Below are positions 9,731 to 18,707 of a stretch of 64,000 bases of DNA, piece by piece. The DNA lies in contig NZ_JAXCJK010000003.1 in NCBI RefSeq assembly GCF_035181385.1, positions 217,182 through 281,181 on the forward strand, read 5' to 3'. Numbering within the stretch: the stretch's first letter is position 1; each line of letters opens with the position of its first letter. Source of the stretch: Moraxella sp035181385. GTDB taxonomy: Bacteria > Pseudomonadota > Gammaproteobacteria > Pseudomonadales > Moraxellaceae. The translations under genes were made by a program, and so were the position numbers. A model generated the notes under the pieces. The model was not told the DNA's origin. It saw only the letters and a program-made list of their open reading frames with translations, and did not search any database.

Positions 9731-11017
9731 ATGACCCAGCTTACCGCCGACCAAATTTTGTTTGAAAAAGCCAAACGCCATATTCCCGGTGGTGTCAACT
9801 CCCCTGTGCGTGCTTTTACTGGTGTGGGTGGCACTCCTGTTTTTGTCAGTCGAGCCAAAGGGGCGTATATTTATGATACCCAAGACCACCCTTACATTGA
9901 CTATGTTGGCTCTTGGGGGCCGATGATTTTGGGTCATGCTCATGATAAAGTCATCAATGCGGTCAAATCGGCTGCTGATGATGGCTTATCATTTGGTACG
10001 CCTACGCCTTTTGAAATAACGATGGCGGATTTGATTTGTGAGATCTTGCCACACATTGAGCTTGTTCGGATGGTGTCAAGTGGTACAGAGGCAACCATGA
10101 GTGCCATCAGACTTGCAAGAGGCTATACAGGGCGAGATAAGATTGTCAAGTTTGAGGGTTGTTATCATGGGCATTCAGACAGTCTTTTGGTGAAGGCGGG
10201 TTCTGGTATGTTGGATATTGGCGAACCAACGAGTAAGGGCGTACCTGCTGATTTTGCCAAGCATACTTTAACTTTGCCTTATAACGATGTTGATGCTCTA
10301 AAAGCCGCTTTTGAAAATTTTGGTAGCGAGCTTGCTTGCGTGATTGTAGAGCCAATCGCTGGCAATATGAACATGATCATTCCTACTCAAGAATTTCACA
10401 CCACTTTGCGTCATCTTTGCACCCAGCATGGCGTGGTTTTGATTTTTGATGAAGTCATGACGGGTTTTCGTGTCGGTCTAAAAGGGGCAAGCGAGTATTT
10501 TGGCATTACGCCTGATTTGACTACTTTTGGTAAGATTATTGGGGCGGGTTTGCCTGTTGGGGCGTTTGGGGGTAAGCGAGAAATCATGTCGCATATTGCG
10601 CCGCTTGGCGGTGTTTATCAAGCAGGCACGCTTTCTGGCAATCCTTTGGCGATGCGAGCAGGCAAAGCGATGTTTGATGAACTGGTGAAACCTAATTTTT
10701 ATCAAGAATTGACACAAAAAACCACTAAGCTGGTCAGTGGTCTGCAAGACTGTGCCAACAAGCATGGTGTGGCGTTTACCACTTGCCATGTAGGCGGTAT
10801 GTTTGGACTGTTTTTTGCCAAGGATTTACCAAAAAACTTTGGCGATGTGGCAAGTGCTGATGTTGCTAAGTTTAATAAATTCTTTCATGGCATGCTTTCT
10901 CGCGGTGTACATTTTGCACCTTCTGCTTTTGAAGCATCATTCATGTCAGCCGCTCATAGCGATGAAGATATTGAACAGACCTTATTGATGGCAGACGAAG
11001 TTTTTGCTACACTTTGA
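9731..11017 (+). CDS. hemL: glutamate-1-semialdehyde 2,1-aminomutase
   Basis: PLP-dependent enzyme making 5-aminolevulinate from glutamate-1-semialdehyde in the C5 haem pathway. The N terminus PGGVNSPVRAF, the substrate motif SSGTEATMSAIRLARGYTGR, the Asp of DEVMTGFR and the PLP lysine in TFGKIIGAGLPVGAFGG are all present. At 428 residues it matches the family. Haem supply is relevant here because the window carries two catalases and a dihaem peroxidase. Starting ATG at 9731 follows an AAAAAGAGAC stretch. Confidence 0.97.
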   Translation: MTQLTADQILFEKAKRHIPGGVNSPVRAFTGVGGTPVFVSRAKGAYIYDTQDHPYIDYVGSWGPMILGHAHDKVINAVKSAADDGLSFGTPTPFEITMADLICEILPHIELVRMVSSGTEATMSAIRLARGYTGRDKIVKFEGCYHGHSDSLLVKAGSGMLDIGEPTSKGVPADFAKHTLTLPYNDVDALKAAFENFGSELACVIVEPIAGNMNMIIPTQEFHTTLRHLCTQHGVVLIFDEVMTGFRVGLKGASEYFGITPDLTTFGKIIGAGLPVGAFGGKREIMSHIAPLGGVYQAGTLSGNPLAMRAGKAMFDELVKPNFYQELTQKTTKLVSGLQDCANKHGVAFTTCHVGGMFGLFFAKDLPKNFGDVASADVAKFNKFFHGMLSRGVHFAPSAFEASFMSAAHSDEDIEQTLLMADEVFATL

Positions 11018-11115
11018 TTGTTGACAAGGTATGGCAAATGACTGAAAAATTCAATTGTGGCACGATTTTGTGCTAAAATTAAATCCAAATACTTAAAGAT
11101 AAGCATTGGAGATTT

Positions 11116-11277
11116 ATGCGTTTATTGTTGGCATTATTTTTACCGTGGATGCAGTTTTTTACCATCGGTCGCCCATTCGCAGGGCTCTTTTGTTTGATTT
11201 TACAATTGACATTTATTGGTTGGCTACCTGCTGCAATTTGGTCGGTGTATGCCCTAAGTCAGTACAAGACAGACTAA
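11116..11277 (+). CDS. Pmp3/YqaE-family small membrane protein
   Basis: A 53-residue hydrophobic protein beginning MRLLLALFLPWMQFFTIGRP. It has two predicted membrane helices separated by a short polar turn, with the GRP and GWLPAAIWSVYAL elements typical of the Pmp3/YqaE proteolipid family, which affects membrane potential and salt tolerance in other organisms. GGAG at 11108-11111 is correctly placed. It lies between hemL and secA on the same strand; no strong terminator separates hemL from it. Confidence 0.85.
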   Translation: MRLLLALFLPWMQFFTIGRPFAGLFCLILQLTFIGWLPAAIWSVYALSQYKTD

Positions 11278-11310
11278 AAGATCAAATAAATTGAGCAATC
11301 ATATTTACAC

Positions 11311-11345
11311 GATTAATATTTTTTAATATTTTTTAATATTTTTTT
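11311..11345. repeat. AT-rich decamer repeats before secA
   Basis: Two perfect copies of TTTTAATATT (11321-11340) preceded by GATTAATATT and followed by a T run, directly upstream of the secA ribosome site. Such tracts can vary in length, but this one is outside any coding frame. Confidence 0.6.
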
Positions 11346-11358
11346 ATAGGTAGTTTTC

Positions 11359-14151
11359 ATGTTAAGCAAAATTATTGGCAGTGTCATTGGCACGAAAAAC
11401 GAGCGTGAATTAAAGCGTATGCGTAAGGTTGTGGCAAAAATTAATGCCCATGAGCCGACCATTTCAGCATTATCTGATGATGAGCTACGCCAAAAAACCT
11501 TTGATTTTAAAAATCGCTACAAGCAAGGCGAAAGTCTTGATGACATTCTACCAGAGGCTTTTGCTGTTTGTCGTGAGGCATCAAAGCGTGTCAATGGTAT
11601 GCGTCATTATGATGTTCAGTTGATCGGCGGTATTACCTTGCATGAAGGTAAGATTGCTGAGATGAAAACGGGTGAGGGTAAGACCTTGATGGCGACCCTT
11701 GCCATTTATCTAAACGCCATCAGTGGCAAGGGTGTGCATGTTGTTACGGTCAATGATTACCTAGCAGGTCGTGATGCTGAGCTGAACCGTCCATTATTTG
11801 CTTTTTTAGGGCTGTCAGTTGGCGTGATTTATAGTCAGCAGCCACCACAAGAGAAGTTTGAAGCGTATCGGGCGGATATCACCTATGGTACCAATAATGA
11901 ATATGGCTTTGATTATCTGCGTGATAATATGGTGTTTAGCTTGGATGAGAAAAAACAGCGTCCACTAAATTATTGTATTATTGATGAGATTGATTCTATC
12001 TTGATTGATGAAGCAAGAACACCTCTCATCATTTCAGGACAAGCCGAAGACTCTGCTGAGCTTTATACTTTAATTGACCATATCATTCCAAGGCTGACTC
12101 GTTCCAAAGATGAGGAGGTCAATAAGAATAACACTGATGGTGATTTTTGGATTGACGAAAAAAACCGCCAAGTGGAAATCAGCGAAAAAGGCTATGAGAA
12201 AATAGAGCATTTTTTGACAGAGGTTGGTCAGCTTGGACAAAACGAAAGTCTGTATAGTCCAGCACGCTTGCCGTTGCTTGCCCATGTGCAATCAGCAATC
12301 CGAGCACATCATTTGTTTGTCAAAAATGTCCACTACATTGTCCAAGATGGTGAGGTAATCATTGTTGATGAAAACACAGGGCGTACCATGCCAGGCCGTC
12401 GTTGGTCAGAGGGTTTGCATCAAGCGGTAGAGGCAAAAGAGGGTGTGGAAATTCAGGCTGAAAACCAGACGATGGCAACCACTACTTTTCAAAATTATTT
12501 CCGCTTGTATGATAAGTTGTCAGGCATGACAGGAACGGCAGATACTGAGGCAGCTGAGTTTAAATCCACCTATGACTTAGAGGTGGTCATTATCCCAACC
12601 CACCGTCCGATTGCGCGTATTGATTTAGATGACCAGATTTTTTTAACCAAGCTTGGCAAATATCAGGGCATCATCAAGGAAATCAAAGAAATTACCGCCA
12701 AAGGTGCACCGGTCCTAGTTGGTACAGCAACCATTGAGGCAAGCGAAGAATTATCTTATCTGCTTGACCAAGAGGGGATTGTCCATAATGTTTTAAATGC
12801 CAAACAACATGAACGAGAAGCGGAAATTATTGCTCAGGCGGGTCGTCCAAAAGCGGTAACGATTGCCACAAATATGGCAGGGCGTGGCACGGATATTATT
12901 TTGGGTGGTAATTGGCAAGCCCAAGTAGAAAATTTAAATGAACTTAGCGACGAACAAAAAGCCGCCATGCAAGCTGATTGGCAAGCCAAAAACGAAGCGG
13001 TTAAACAAGCGGGGGGGCTCCATATCATTGGCTCTGAACGCCATGAATCACGCCGTATTGACAATCAGCTTCGTGGGCGAGCAGGGCGACAGGGCGATCC
13101 TGGTCAGTCAAGGTTTTTTTTGTCATTAGAAGATGATTTGATGCGTATTTTTGCAGGCGATCGTGTGACAAGCATGTTTCGTGCGATGGGGCTAAAAGAA
13201 GATGAGGCCATTGAACATAAGATGGTGTCTCGTTCTATCGAGAACGCCCAAGGCAAGGTAGAGGCAAGAGATTTTGATGCACGCAAGAGTTTGTTAAAAT
13301 ATGATGATGTTGCCAATGATCAGCGAAAGGTCATCTACACTCAGCGTGATGATTTGCTGGGGCAAGCAGACTTACAAGACTCCATTAAGGATATGCACTA
13401 TGAGGTGTACAATGCTCTTATCAGTCAATTTGTTCCGCCAGGTTCGGTTGATGATCAGTGGAATATTGATGGTTTAGAAGATGAGATTGAAGAAGCATTT
13501 CGTTTTTATATGCCAATTAATGACTGGTTAGATGCTGACCGCCGCTTAGACGAAGAGGGTTTACGCATTAAAATTATTCAGACGGCCATTGCTCGTTATG
13601 AGGACAGACGCGTGCAAATGGGCAAGGAAAGTGCTGCCCAGCTAGAACGCCACTTTGTTTTACAAAGTCTTGATAGGCATTGGAAAGAGCATTTAACCCA
13701 AATGGATCAACTTAGAAAGGGCATTCATTTGCGTAGTTATGCTCAAAAAAATCCAGAGCAAGAATATAAGCGAGAATCATTTGAGCTTTTTGTATCCATG
13801 CTCGGTGCGGTAAAATCTGATATTGTACAAGATTTATCTAGAGTGCATGTGCCAACACCAGAAGAACTGGCCGCCTTAGAAGAGGAGCGTCGCCGTCAGA
13901 TTGAAGCCATGCGAATGCAGTTTGATCGTCATGAGCTGGGCGAGGAGCAAGAGCAATCTGAATCTGGCCAAGCATCAGGACAAAATATCACATTGACTTT
14001 AGGTGCAGTAGGCGAAAATACTGAACGGGCCGAACATACGGCAGTAGGGGATATAGAGGACATTGCGATTCCAACAGGTACCAATCGTAATGCGCCATGC
14101 CCATGTGGCAGTGGCTTAAAATACAAACAATGTCATGGTAAAGTTGTCTAG
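11359..14151 (+). CDS. secA: protein translocase ATPase SecA
   Basis: Motor ATPase of the Sec pathway, driving unfolded preproteins through SecYEG. Walker A is MKTGEGKT (residues 102-109), DEIDSILIDEARTP is the Walker B/DEAD region, and GRAGRQGDPG is helicase motif VI. The C terminus carries the SEC-C zinc site with Cys914, Cys916, Cys925 and His926, which contacts SecB and phospholipid. At 930 residues it is full length. The next gene starts 73 bases downstream with no obvious terminator in between. Confidence 0.98.
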   Translation: MLSKIIGSVIGTKNERELKRMRKVVAKINAHEPTISALSDDELRQKTFDFKNRYKQGESLDDILPEAFAVCREASKRVNGMRHYDVQLIGGITLHEGKIAEMKTGEGKTLMATLAIYLNAISGKGVHVVTVNDYLAGRDAELNRPLFAFLGLSVGVIYSQQPPQEKFEAYRADITYGTNNEYGFDYLRDNMVFSLDEKKQRPLNYCIIDEIDSILIDEARTPLIISGQAEDSAELYTLIDHIIPRLTRSKDEEVNKNNTDGDFWIDEKNRQVEISEKGYEKIEHFLTEVGQLGQNESLYSPARLPLLAHVQSAIRAHHLFVKNVHYIVQDGEVIIVDENTGRTMPGRRWSEGLHQAVEAKEGVEIQAENQTMATTTFQNYFRLYDKLSGMTGTADTEAAEFKSTYDLEVVIIPTHRPIARIDLDDQIFLTKLGKYQGIIKEIKEITAKGAPVLVGTATIEASEELSYLLDQEGIVHNVLNAKQHEREAEIIAQAGRPKAVTIATNMAGRGTDIILGGNWQAQVENLNELSDEQKAAMQADWQAKNEAVKQAGGLHIIGSERHESRRIDNQLRGRAGRQGDPGQSRFFLSLEDDLMRIFAGDRVTSMFRAMGLKEDEAIEHKMVSRSIENAQGKVEARDFDARKSLLKYDDVANDQRKVIYTQRDDLLGQADLQDSIKDMHYEVYNALISQFVPPGSVDDQWNIDGLEDEIEEAFRFYMPINDWLDADRRLDEEGLRIKIIQTAIARYEDRRVQMGKESAAQLERHFVLQSLDRHWKEHLTQMDQLRKGIHLRSYAQKNPEQEYKRESFELFVSMLGAVKSDIVQDLSRVHVPTPEELAALEEERRRQIEAMRMQFDRHELGEEQEQSESGQASGQNITLTLGAVGENTERAEHTAVGDIEDIAIPTGTNRNAPCPCGSGLKYKQCHGKVV

Positions 14152-14224
14152 CCAAGATCATTATTTTCATTCAGTACTTATTAGTTATCTGCGTTCAAAT
14201 TTGTAGATATTAATGGAAGGTATG

Positions 14225-14458
14225 ATGATAAAGCCACTTTGCTTGATGCTCATAACCGTTATCATGGTGTCGGCGTGTACCAAACGAGAGGAGCAACCTG
14301 TAGTAATACAAACTGAGGTGCAAATTGTTCCGATGTCCGCCGAACCTGCTGATGCCAAAGAAGAGGGTGTTAGCACCCCTTCGCATGAGAAAGCGGATGA
14401 AGGGGCATCTGAACTAATCATTGAGTCAGTCGATGACGATGCACCAACTGATAAATAA
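14225..14458 (+). CDS. small acidic lipoprotein
   Basis: A 77-residue predicted lipoprotein of unknown function. The signal MIKPLCLMLITVIMVSAC ends in a lipobox (VSAC), and the mature part is short and rich in Glu, Asp and Ala, probably unstructured. Of the three nearby ATGs (14213, 14222, 14225) the last is best spaced from GGAAGG at 14215-14220. It follows secA on the same strand and is closed by a strong terminator. I recognise no family. Confidence 0.65.
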   Translation: MIKPLCLMLITVIMVSACTKREEQPVVIQTEVQIVPMSAEPADAKEEGVSTPSHEKADEGASELIIESVDDDAPTDK

Positions 14459-14466
14459 AATCTAAT

Positions 14467-14504
14467 GAAAAAAGACACCCCTCATGAACAGGGTGTCTTT
14501 TTTT
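14467..14504. terminator. terminator after the acidic lipoprotein gene
   Basis: AAAAAAGACACCC at 14468-14480 pairs perfectly with GGGTGTCTTTTTT at 14491-14503; the A and T flanks make it usable in both directions. Confidence 0.92.
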
Positions 14505-14529
14505 ACGACTGCTTTTAGTTTGTTGTTAA

Positions 14530-14574
14530 GTTGTTAATAAAAAAAGCCCAGAATGGGCTTTTTTTATTAACAAC
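14530..14574. terminator. long perfect inverted-repeat terminator
   Basis: A 21-bp perfect inverted repeat, 14530-14550 with 14554-14574, has only three unpaired loop bases. It contains AAAAAAAGCCCA/TGGGCTTTTTTT, so it terminates the minus-strand Ala-rich lipoprotein gene and can act in both directions. Confidence 0.92.
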
Positions 14575-14592
14575 AGTGATCTAAAAAGTAGA

Positions 14593-14955
14593 TTACTTCT
14601 TGTCTGTGGTAGCAGTACCAGCAACAGCACCGTTAGCAGCATTTTTAGCAGCATCTGCAGCTTGTTCAGCAGCTTCTTGTGCATTTTCTGCAACAGCTTC
14701 AGCGTGTTCAGCGGCAGCACCAGTAGTTACTTGAGCGTTTTGAGCAGCAGTAGCGGCAGTAGCAGCGGCAGCATCAGCAGTAGCAGCAGCTTCTTGAGCA
14801 GCAGCATCAGTAGGTGCGGTAGCAGCAGCTTCTTGTGCTTCTACAGCAGCTTCAGCGGCAGCTTGAGCAGCTTCTGGAGCTTCTTCAGCTGGTTTTGAGC
14901 AAGCAGTTAGAGCTAGAGAAGCGATTAGAGCAGATAGAGCTAGTTTGGTTTTCAT
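14593..14955 (-). CDS. alanine/glutamate-rich lipoprotein
   Basis: A 120-residue predicted lipoprotein: signal MKTKLALSALIASLALTAC with a canonical lipobox (LTAC), then about 95 residues made almost only of Ala, Glu, Thr, Gln and Asp, ending in DKK. The composition predicts one long amphipathic helix, as in small structural lipoproteins of the envelope. GGAG precedes the ATG. It lies 347 bases downstream of rho on the same strand and ends at a very strong terminator. Function unknown; a role in envelope packing is only inference. Confidence 0.75.
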   Translation of the reverse strand: MKTKLALSALIASLALTACSKPAEEAPEAAQAAAEAAVEAQEAAATAPTDAAAQEAAATADAAAATAATAAQNAQVTTGAAAEHAEAVAENAQEAAEQAADAAKNAANGAVAGTATTDKK

Positions 14956-15302
14956 GGTAAATCTCCGTAAGAATAGTAAGTTAGTATTGTATGGAAACGA
15001 AAAAATCTAGGCAGATACATATGCTGTATTTACCACAGACAAAATCCTTATCATACTTTAATACTACGGTGCATAATTATACCTAAAATTTTGCAAATGA
15101 AAAGCAAAATTTTTTAATTTAACTGAAAAATTGTAACAAATTATTTCAATTAACTTGCTTGATGGTTTAGATTGCTCAAAATCCTGACCAAGCGTTTTGT
15201 CATATTCACAAATTTCATTTTGTGCAGATGTCGTACGATGATTTTTACAATTTTTCTAAGCCGTCTATTTTCTAAACCATCAATTAGGTGGTGGGATGGC
15301 TT
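14956..15302. other. intergenic region between rho and the Ala-rich lipoprotein gene
   Basis: AT-rich sequence with no convincing gene. On the minus strand a TACAAT at 14986-14991 is a possible -10 element for the lipoprotein gene. Short complementary segments just after the rho stop (AAGCC/GGCTT) could form a weak hairpin but have no T tract. Confidence 0.4.
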
Positions 15303-16571
15303 TTATCCTGTTGCTTTTTTAGTCATGTTACGAAAAAATTCGTCGTTTGTTTTGGAGTCTTTTAATCGGTCAAGTAAAAATTCTGTGGCTTGCGAGTCAT
15401 CCATGGGTTGAAGCAGTTTACGCAATACCCAAACACGGCGTAGTGTTTCTTCATCAAGCAAGCGTTCTTCACGGCGAGTGCTGGTTTTTTTAATATTGAT
15501 TGCGGGGAAAATGCGACGCTCGGCAAGGTCTCGTTCAAGAGTAATTTCTTGGTTGCCTGTACCTTTAAATTCTTCAAAAATCACACTGTCCATTTTTGAG
15601 CCTGTGTCAATAAGAGCGGTTGAGATGATGGTCAGGCTGCCACCTTCCTCAACATTGCGTGCTGCACCAAAAAAGCGTTTTGGGCGTTCTAGTGCATTGG
15701 CATCTACACCACCTGTTAGCACCTTGCCACTTGATGGAATGACGGTATTATAAGCACGAGCCAGACGAGTAATACTATCTAGCAAGATGACAACATCTTG
15801 TTTATGTTCAACCAATCGTTTGGCTTTTTCAATGACCATCTCGGCAACCTGAATATGACGAGATGGTGGTTCGTCAAAAGTTGACGCCACCACTTCACCA
15901 CGCACAGTCCGCTGCATTTCTGTTACTTCTTCTGGGCGTTCATCAATCAGCAAAACGATCAGATAGCATTCTGGATGATTTTTGGCAATGGCTTGAGCAA
16001 TGCTTTGCAGTAAAACGGTTTTACCCGCCTTGGGTGGGGCAACGATGATGGAGCGTTGACCTTTGCCAATAGGGGCGATTAAGTCAATGACTCGCCCTGT
16101 TAAGTCTTCGGTTGTGCCATTGCCTTGCTCTAGCGTGAGTTGTTGGGTAGGAAAAAGTGGTGTCAGGTTTTCAAAAATTAATTTATGACGACTGCGATCT
16201 GGCGTATCAAAGTTAATCTGACTGACCTTTAATAGTGCAAAGTAACGCTCTTGTTCTTTAGGTGGGCGGATTTGACCTGCGATGGAATCACCTGTTTGTA
16301 GGTTAAAACGACGGATTTGACTTGGGCTGACATAGATATCGTCAGGGCCTGCTAAATATGAGCCTTCACTTGAACGCAAAAACCCAAATCCATCAGGAAG
16401 GATTTCAAGTACACCATCACCATAAATAGGCTCGCCATTGCGTGCGTGAGTCTTTAAGATGGCAAAAATGATGTCTTGTTTTCGATTTCGTGCCATATTT
16501 TCAAGTCCCATTTGTTCTGCAATGGCAAGCAGCTCAGAGACGGATTTTCTTTTGAGTTCGGTCAGATTCAT
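15303..16571 (-). CDS. rho: transcription termination factor Rho
   Basis: Hexameric RNA helicase that terminates untranslated transcripts. It has 422 residues. The N-terminal MNLTELKRKSVSELL helical domain, the RNA-binding CSD segment DGFGFLR, the Walker A APPKAGKT, LLIDERPEEVTEM and the Q-loop/R-loop region LTGGVDANALERPKRFFGAARN are present. The open frame extends to a TTG at 16586, but the family starts at MNLTEL, so 16571 is chosen. Rho matters to the attenuator hypothesis raised for loci A and B because an untranslated leader is a Rho substrate. Confidence 0.97.
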   Translation of the reverse strand: MNLTELKRKSVSELLAIAEQMGLENMARNRKQDIIFAILKTHARNGEPIYGDGVLEILPDGFGFLRSSEGSYLAGPDDIYVSPSQIRRFNLQTGDSIAGQIRPPKEQERYFALLKVSQINFDTPDRSRHKLIFENLTPLFPTQQLTLEQGNGTTEDLTGRVIDLIAPIGKGQRSIIVAPPKAGKTVLLQSIAQAIAKNHPECYLIVLLIDERPEEVTEMQRTVRGEVVASTFDEPPSRHIQVAEMVIEKAKRLVEHKQDVVILLDSITRLARAYNTVIPSSGKVLTGGVDANALERPKRFFGAARNVEEGGSLTIISTALIDTGSKMDSVIFEEFKGTGNQEITLERDLAERRIFPAINIKKTSTRREERLLDEETLRRVWVLRKLLQPMDDSQATEFLLDRLKDSKTNDEFFRNMTKKATG

Positions 16572-16728
16572 GGGTAGGTCTTGCAAAGATTGGTCATGAG
16601 AAATGCTGTCAGCTCTGTGATAGAGATAATCAGACTGGCAAAATATATTATGAGAAAAGGTGCGTTGCGGATTGAAAAAGAATGTGCAACGGTGCGTAAT
16701 GATACGAGTTTTTGCTCATAAAATCAAG

Positions 16729-16768
16729 CAAAAAAACAAAGAGACCTGCAAAAAACAAGCCTCTTTTA
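16729..16768 (-). terminator. intrinsic terminator after trxA
   Basis: Read on the minus strand, AAAGAG and CTCTTT arms (16761-16766 and 16738-16743) are followed by a T-rich run. Confidence 0.65.
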
Positions 16769-16799
16769 CTCTTTTATTAGATTATTAGAATCGTTAGAT

Positions 16800-17120
16800 T
16801 TATAGATGCTTGTCTAACAACTCGGCAAATTCTGATTTTGGACGGCTGCCAACAACAGTATCAACCTTTTCGCCATTTTTAAAAACAAATAAAGTAGGAA
16901 TGCTACGAATGCCAAAGCGTGCAGCGATTTCTGGGTTGTCATCAACATTAACTTTGACAATGTGGGCAGTACCCTCATAATCGTTTGCCAGCTCTTCTAG
17001 GGTTGGTGAAATGGCTTTACAAGGACCGCACCACGGTGCCCAAAAGTCCACAAGTACAGGCTTATCAGATTGTAGGACATCTCGTTCAAAATTTGCATCG
17101 GTGGTATTGATGATTGACAT
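16800..17120 (-). CDS. trxA: thioredoxin
   Basis: Small cytoplasmic dithiol oxidoreductase of 106 residues. The active site WCGPC is at residues 30-34, and the cis-proline segment SIPTLFVFKNGE is present. Reduced by the thioredoxin reductase encoded by trxB in this window. It lies upstream of rho on the same strand but has its own terminator. Confidence 0.97.
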   Translation of the reverse strand: MSIINTTDANFERDVLQSDKPVLVDFWAPWCGPCKAISPTLEELANDYEGTAHIVKVNVDDNPEIAARFGIRSIPTLFVFKNGEKVDTVVGSRPKSEFAELLDKHL

Positions 17121-17322
17121 ATTTTCGCCTTTTTTGTTTGGGTTGTGAATGAAATATGATAGACGGCTTAACAGACTTTATAAAGAGTTGGTCTGGGTAT
17201 TGATGGATAATCAATAAATAAAAGCCATCAAGTTAATTGTGTTATAATAGCAAAATTTTTAGAAAAAGACAGATTTTTTGTCATTGAATTTGTCAATCGT
17301 CCAAATTAATTGTGTTAAAGAT

Positions 17323-18075
17323 ATGAATAAAAATACCAATCGTCAAGACCGCTTGACTGATGATAAAATAGCTCGTATGAATGCCGATGAGTTGGCAAAG
17401 CCACAAGAGTTTTTTGCCAATTTCATCAAGTCTATCACAATTTATGAAGATGATGATATTTGGGTGGGAGATAAGCCAGCGGGACTTTTGAGTGTAGATG
17501 GCAGGACATTGAAGGTCAGTTTGCAATCACGCTTACTTAGGGTAAATCCAAACATCAAACTTATCCATCGGCTGGACATGGATACATCGGGATTGATCAT
17601 CTTTGCCAAAAATGAGTACGCCCAAAGTCATGTTTCCAAGCAGTTTATAGACCGATTACCTCAAAAAGAATATCAAGCGGTGGTTTTTGGTACTGTTTGT
17701 CATGATGGCAAAACAGGGGTGATTGACATACCTGTTCGTTATGAGCCAACCACAAAACCTCGCCATATTGTCGATCCTGCTTGGTCAAAAAAAGCGCTGA
17801 CTCACTATGAAATCTTGCATCACGAATTACGCACAGATACCCAAGGTAAGGCACACCCTGTAACTCGTGTGACTTTAAGGCCTATCACGGGTCGTAGCCA
17901 TCAGTTGCGTGTGCATATGGTGCATATCGGCCATGTGATGATTGGTGATCCAATCTATGCTCAAAATACTGCACTAGAACTTGCACCAAGACTGAACTTA
18001 CACGCTCATAAATTGCGGTTAAAGCACCCAGTGCACGGTGTGTGGATGGATTGGCAAAGTGATGTGCCGTTTTGA
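17323..18075 (+). CDS. rluA: RluA-family RNA pseudouridine synthase
   Basis: Converts uridine to pseudouridine in structured RNA; the closest match by layout is RluA (23S rRNA position 746 and tRNA position 32). The catalytic Asp is in HRLDMDTSGL, and the C-terminal RPITGRSHQLRVHM motif is typical. The ATG at 17323 gives 250 residues, slightly longer than E. coli RluA; an in-frame TTG at 17278 is less likely. There is no S4 domain, which fits RluA rather than RluB/E/F. Assignment to RluA rather than a paralogue is moderately certain. Confidence 0.82.
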   Translation: MNKNTNRQDRLTDDKIARMNADELAKPQEFFANFIKSITIYEDDDIWVGDKPAGLLSVDGRTLKVSLQSRLLRVNPNIKLIHRLDMDTSGLIIFAKNEYAQSHVSKQFIDRLPQKEYQAVVFGTVCHDGKTGVIDIPVRYEPTTKPRHIVDPAWSKKALTHYEILHHELRTDTQGKAHPVTRVTLRPITGRSHQLRVHMVHIGHVMIGDPIYAQNTALELAPRLNLHAHKLRLKHPVHGVWMDWQSDVPF

Positions 18076-18235
18076 GGTCAAGTGATGCCAAGGTTAAAAT
18101 TTGTATGCAGATAAGCTGTACTTATCTTAGTATTCTTAGTATGAAAAACATTAAAAAAGCAAAAAGTATTGTTATTCAATCTCTATTTTTCTTTATTGTT
18201 TTAAAGCAAAGAAGGTTTTTTTATTGTATCCATGA

Positions 18236-18565
18236 TTAAATCAGACCGCTTACCACTGCACTTTGATAAATGCGTTTGGCTCGAGTGCCTGTACCACAAA
18301 AGACCATCACAGGGCTAGGAAGCTCATTTAAGAGTTTGGCAAATTGTTCAACCACATCAAAAGACAAGCTCTCGCTATCTATGGGCAAATGACGATATTG
18401 TAGACCTGCACTGGTTGCGATTTTGTTCAAAGCGTCAGTTCTTGGTTGATTGTCGCATTCATCATCAAAACGCAGATTGATGAGACTTTTAAAACCCAAT
18501 TTTGATAAAACTTGGCATTGGCAAGGGTGGATTTGTTTATAAAGTGTGATGTGCTTTTTGTTCAT
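18236..18565 (-). CDS. DUF442/TIGR01244-type phosphatase-like protein
   Basis: A 109-residue protein resembling the DUF442 domain found alone or fused to beta-lactamase-like sulfur dioxygenases (Blh). The loop FCGTGTRAKRIY corresponds to the CxxGTR signature of this protein-tyrosine-phosphatase-like fold. It has no signal peptide or membrane segment. It stands between rluA (convergent) and sulP, whose sulfate/anion transport may be a meaningful neighbour, but a shared pathway is only inference. Confidence 0.72.
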   Translation of the reverse strand: MNKKHITLYKQIHPCQCQVLSKLGFKSLINLRFDDECDNQPRTDALNKIATSAGLQYRHLPIDSESLSFDVVEQFAKLLNELPSPVMVFCGTGTRAKRIYQSAVVSGLI

Positions 18566-18707
18566 ATTACCGTTCCAATGTCTGTTTAGGCTGCTTAAAA
18601 AACAAAGCTATCTTAGCGAAATTTTTGTCATGATTCAACTTTGATTTGGAAATAAGCATATTCTAAAATTTTAAAAATTACAAGAAAATCAAATTTTTTG
18701 GCATGAA

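Noticed and set aside
11106..11294. 62-residue open frame at 11106
   Set aside because: The other frame starting at 11116 encodes a recognisable Pmp3-family protein with a good ribosome site, so this frame is a shadow.
15172..15411. Plus-strand open frame over the rho 3' end
   Set aside because: It runs antisense into rho, lacks a good ribosome site and shows no recognisable protein features.
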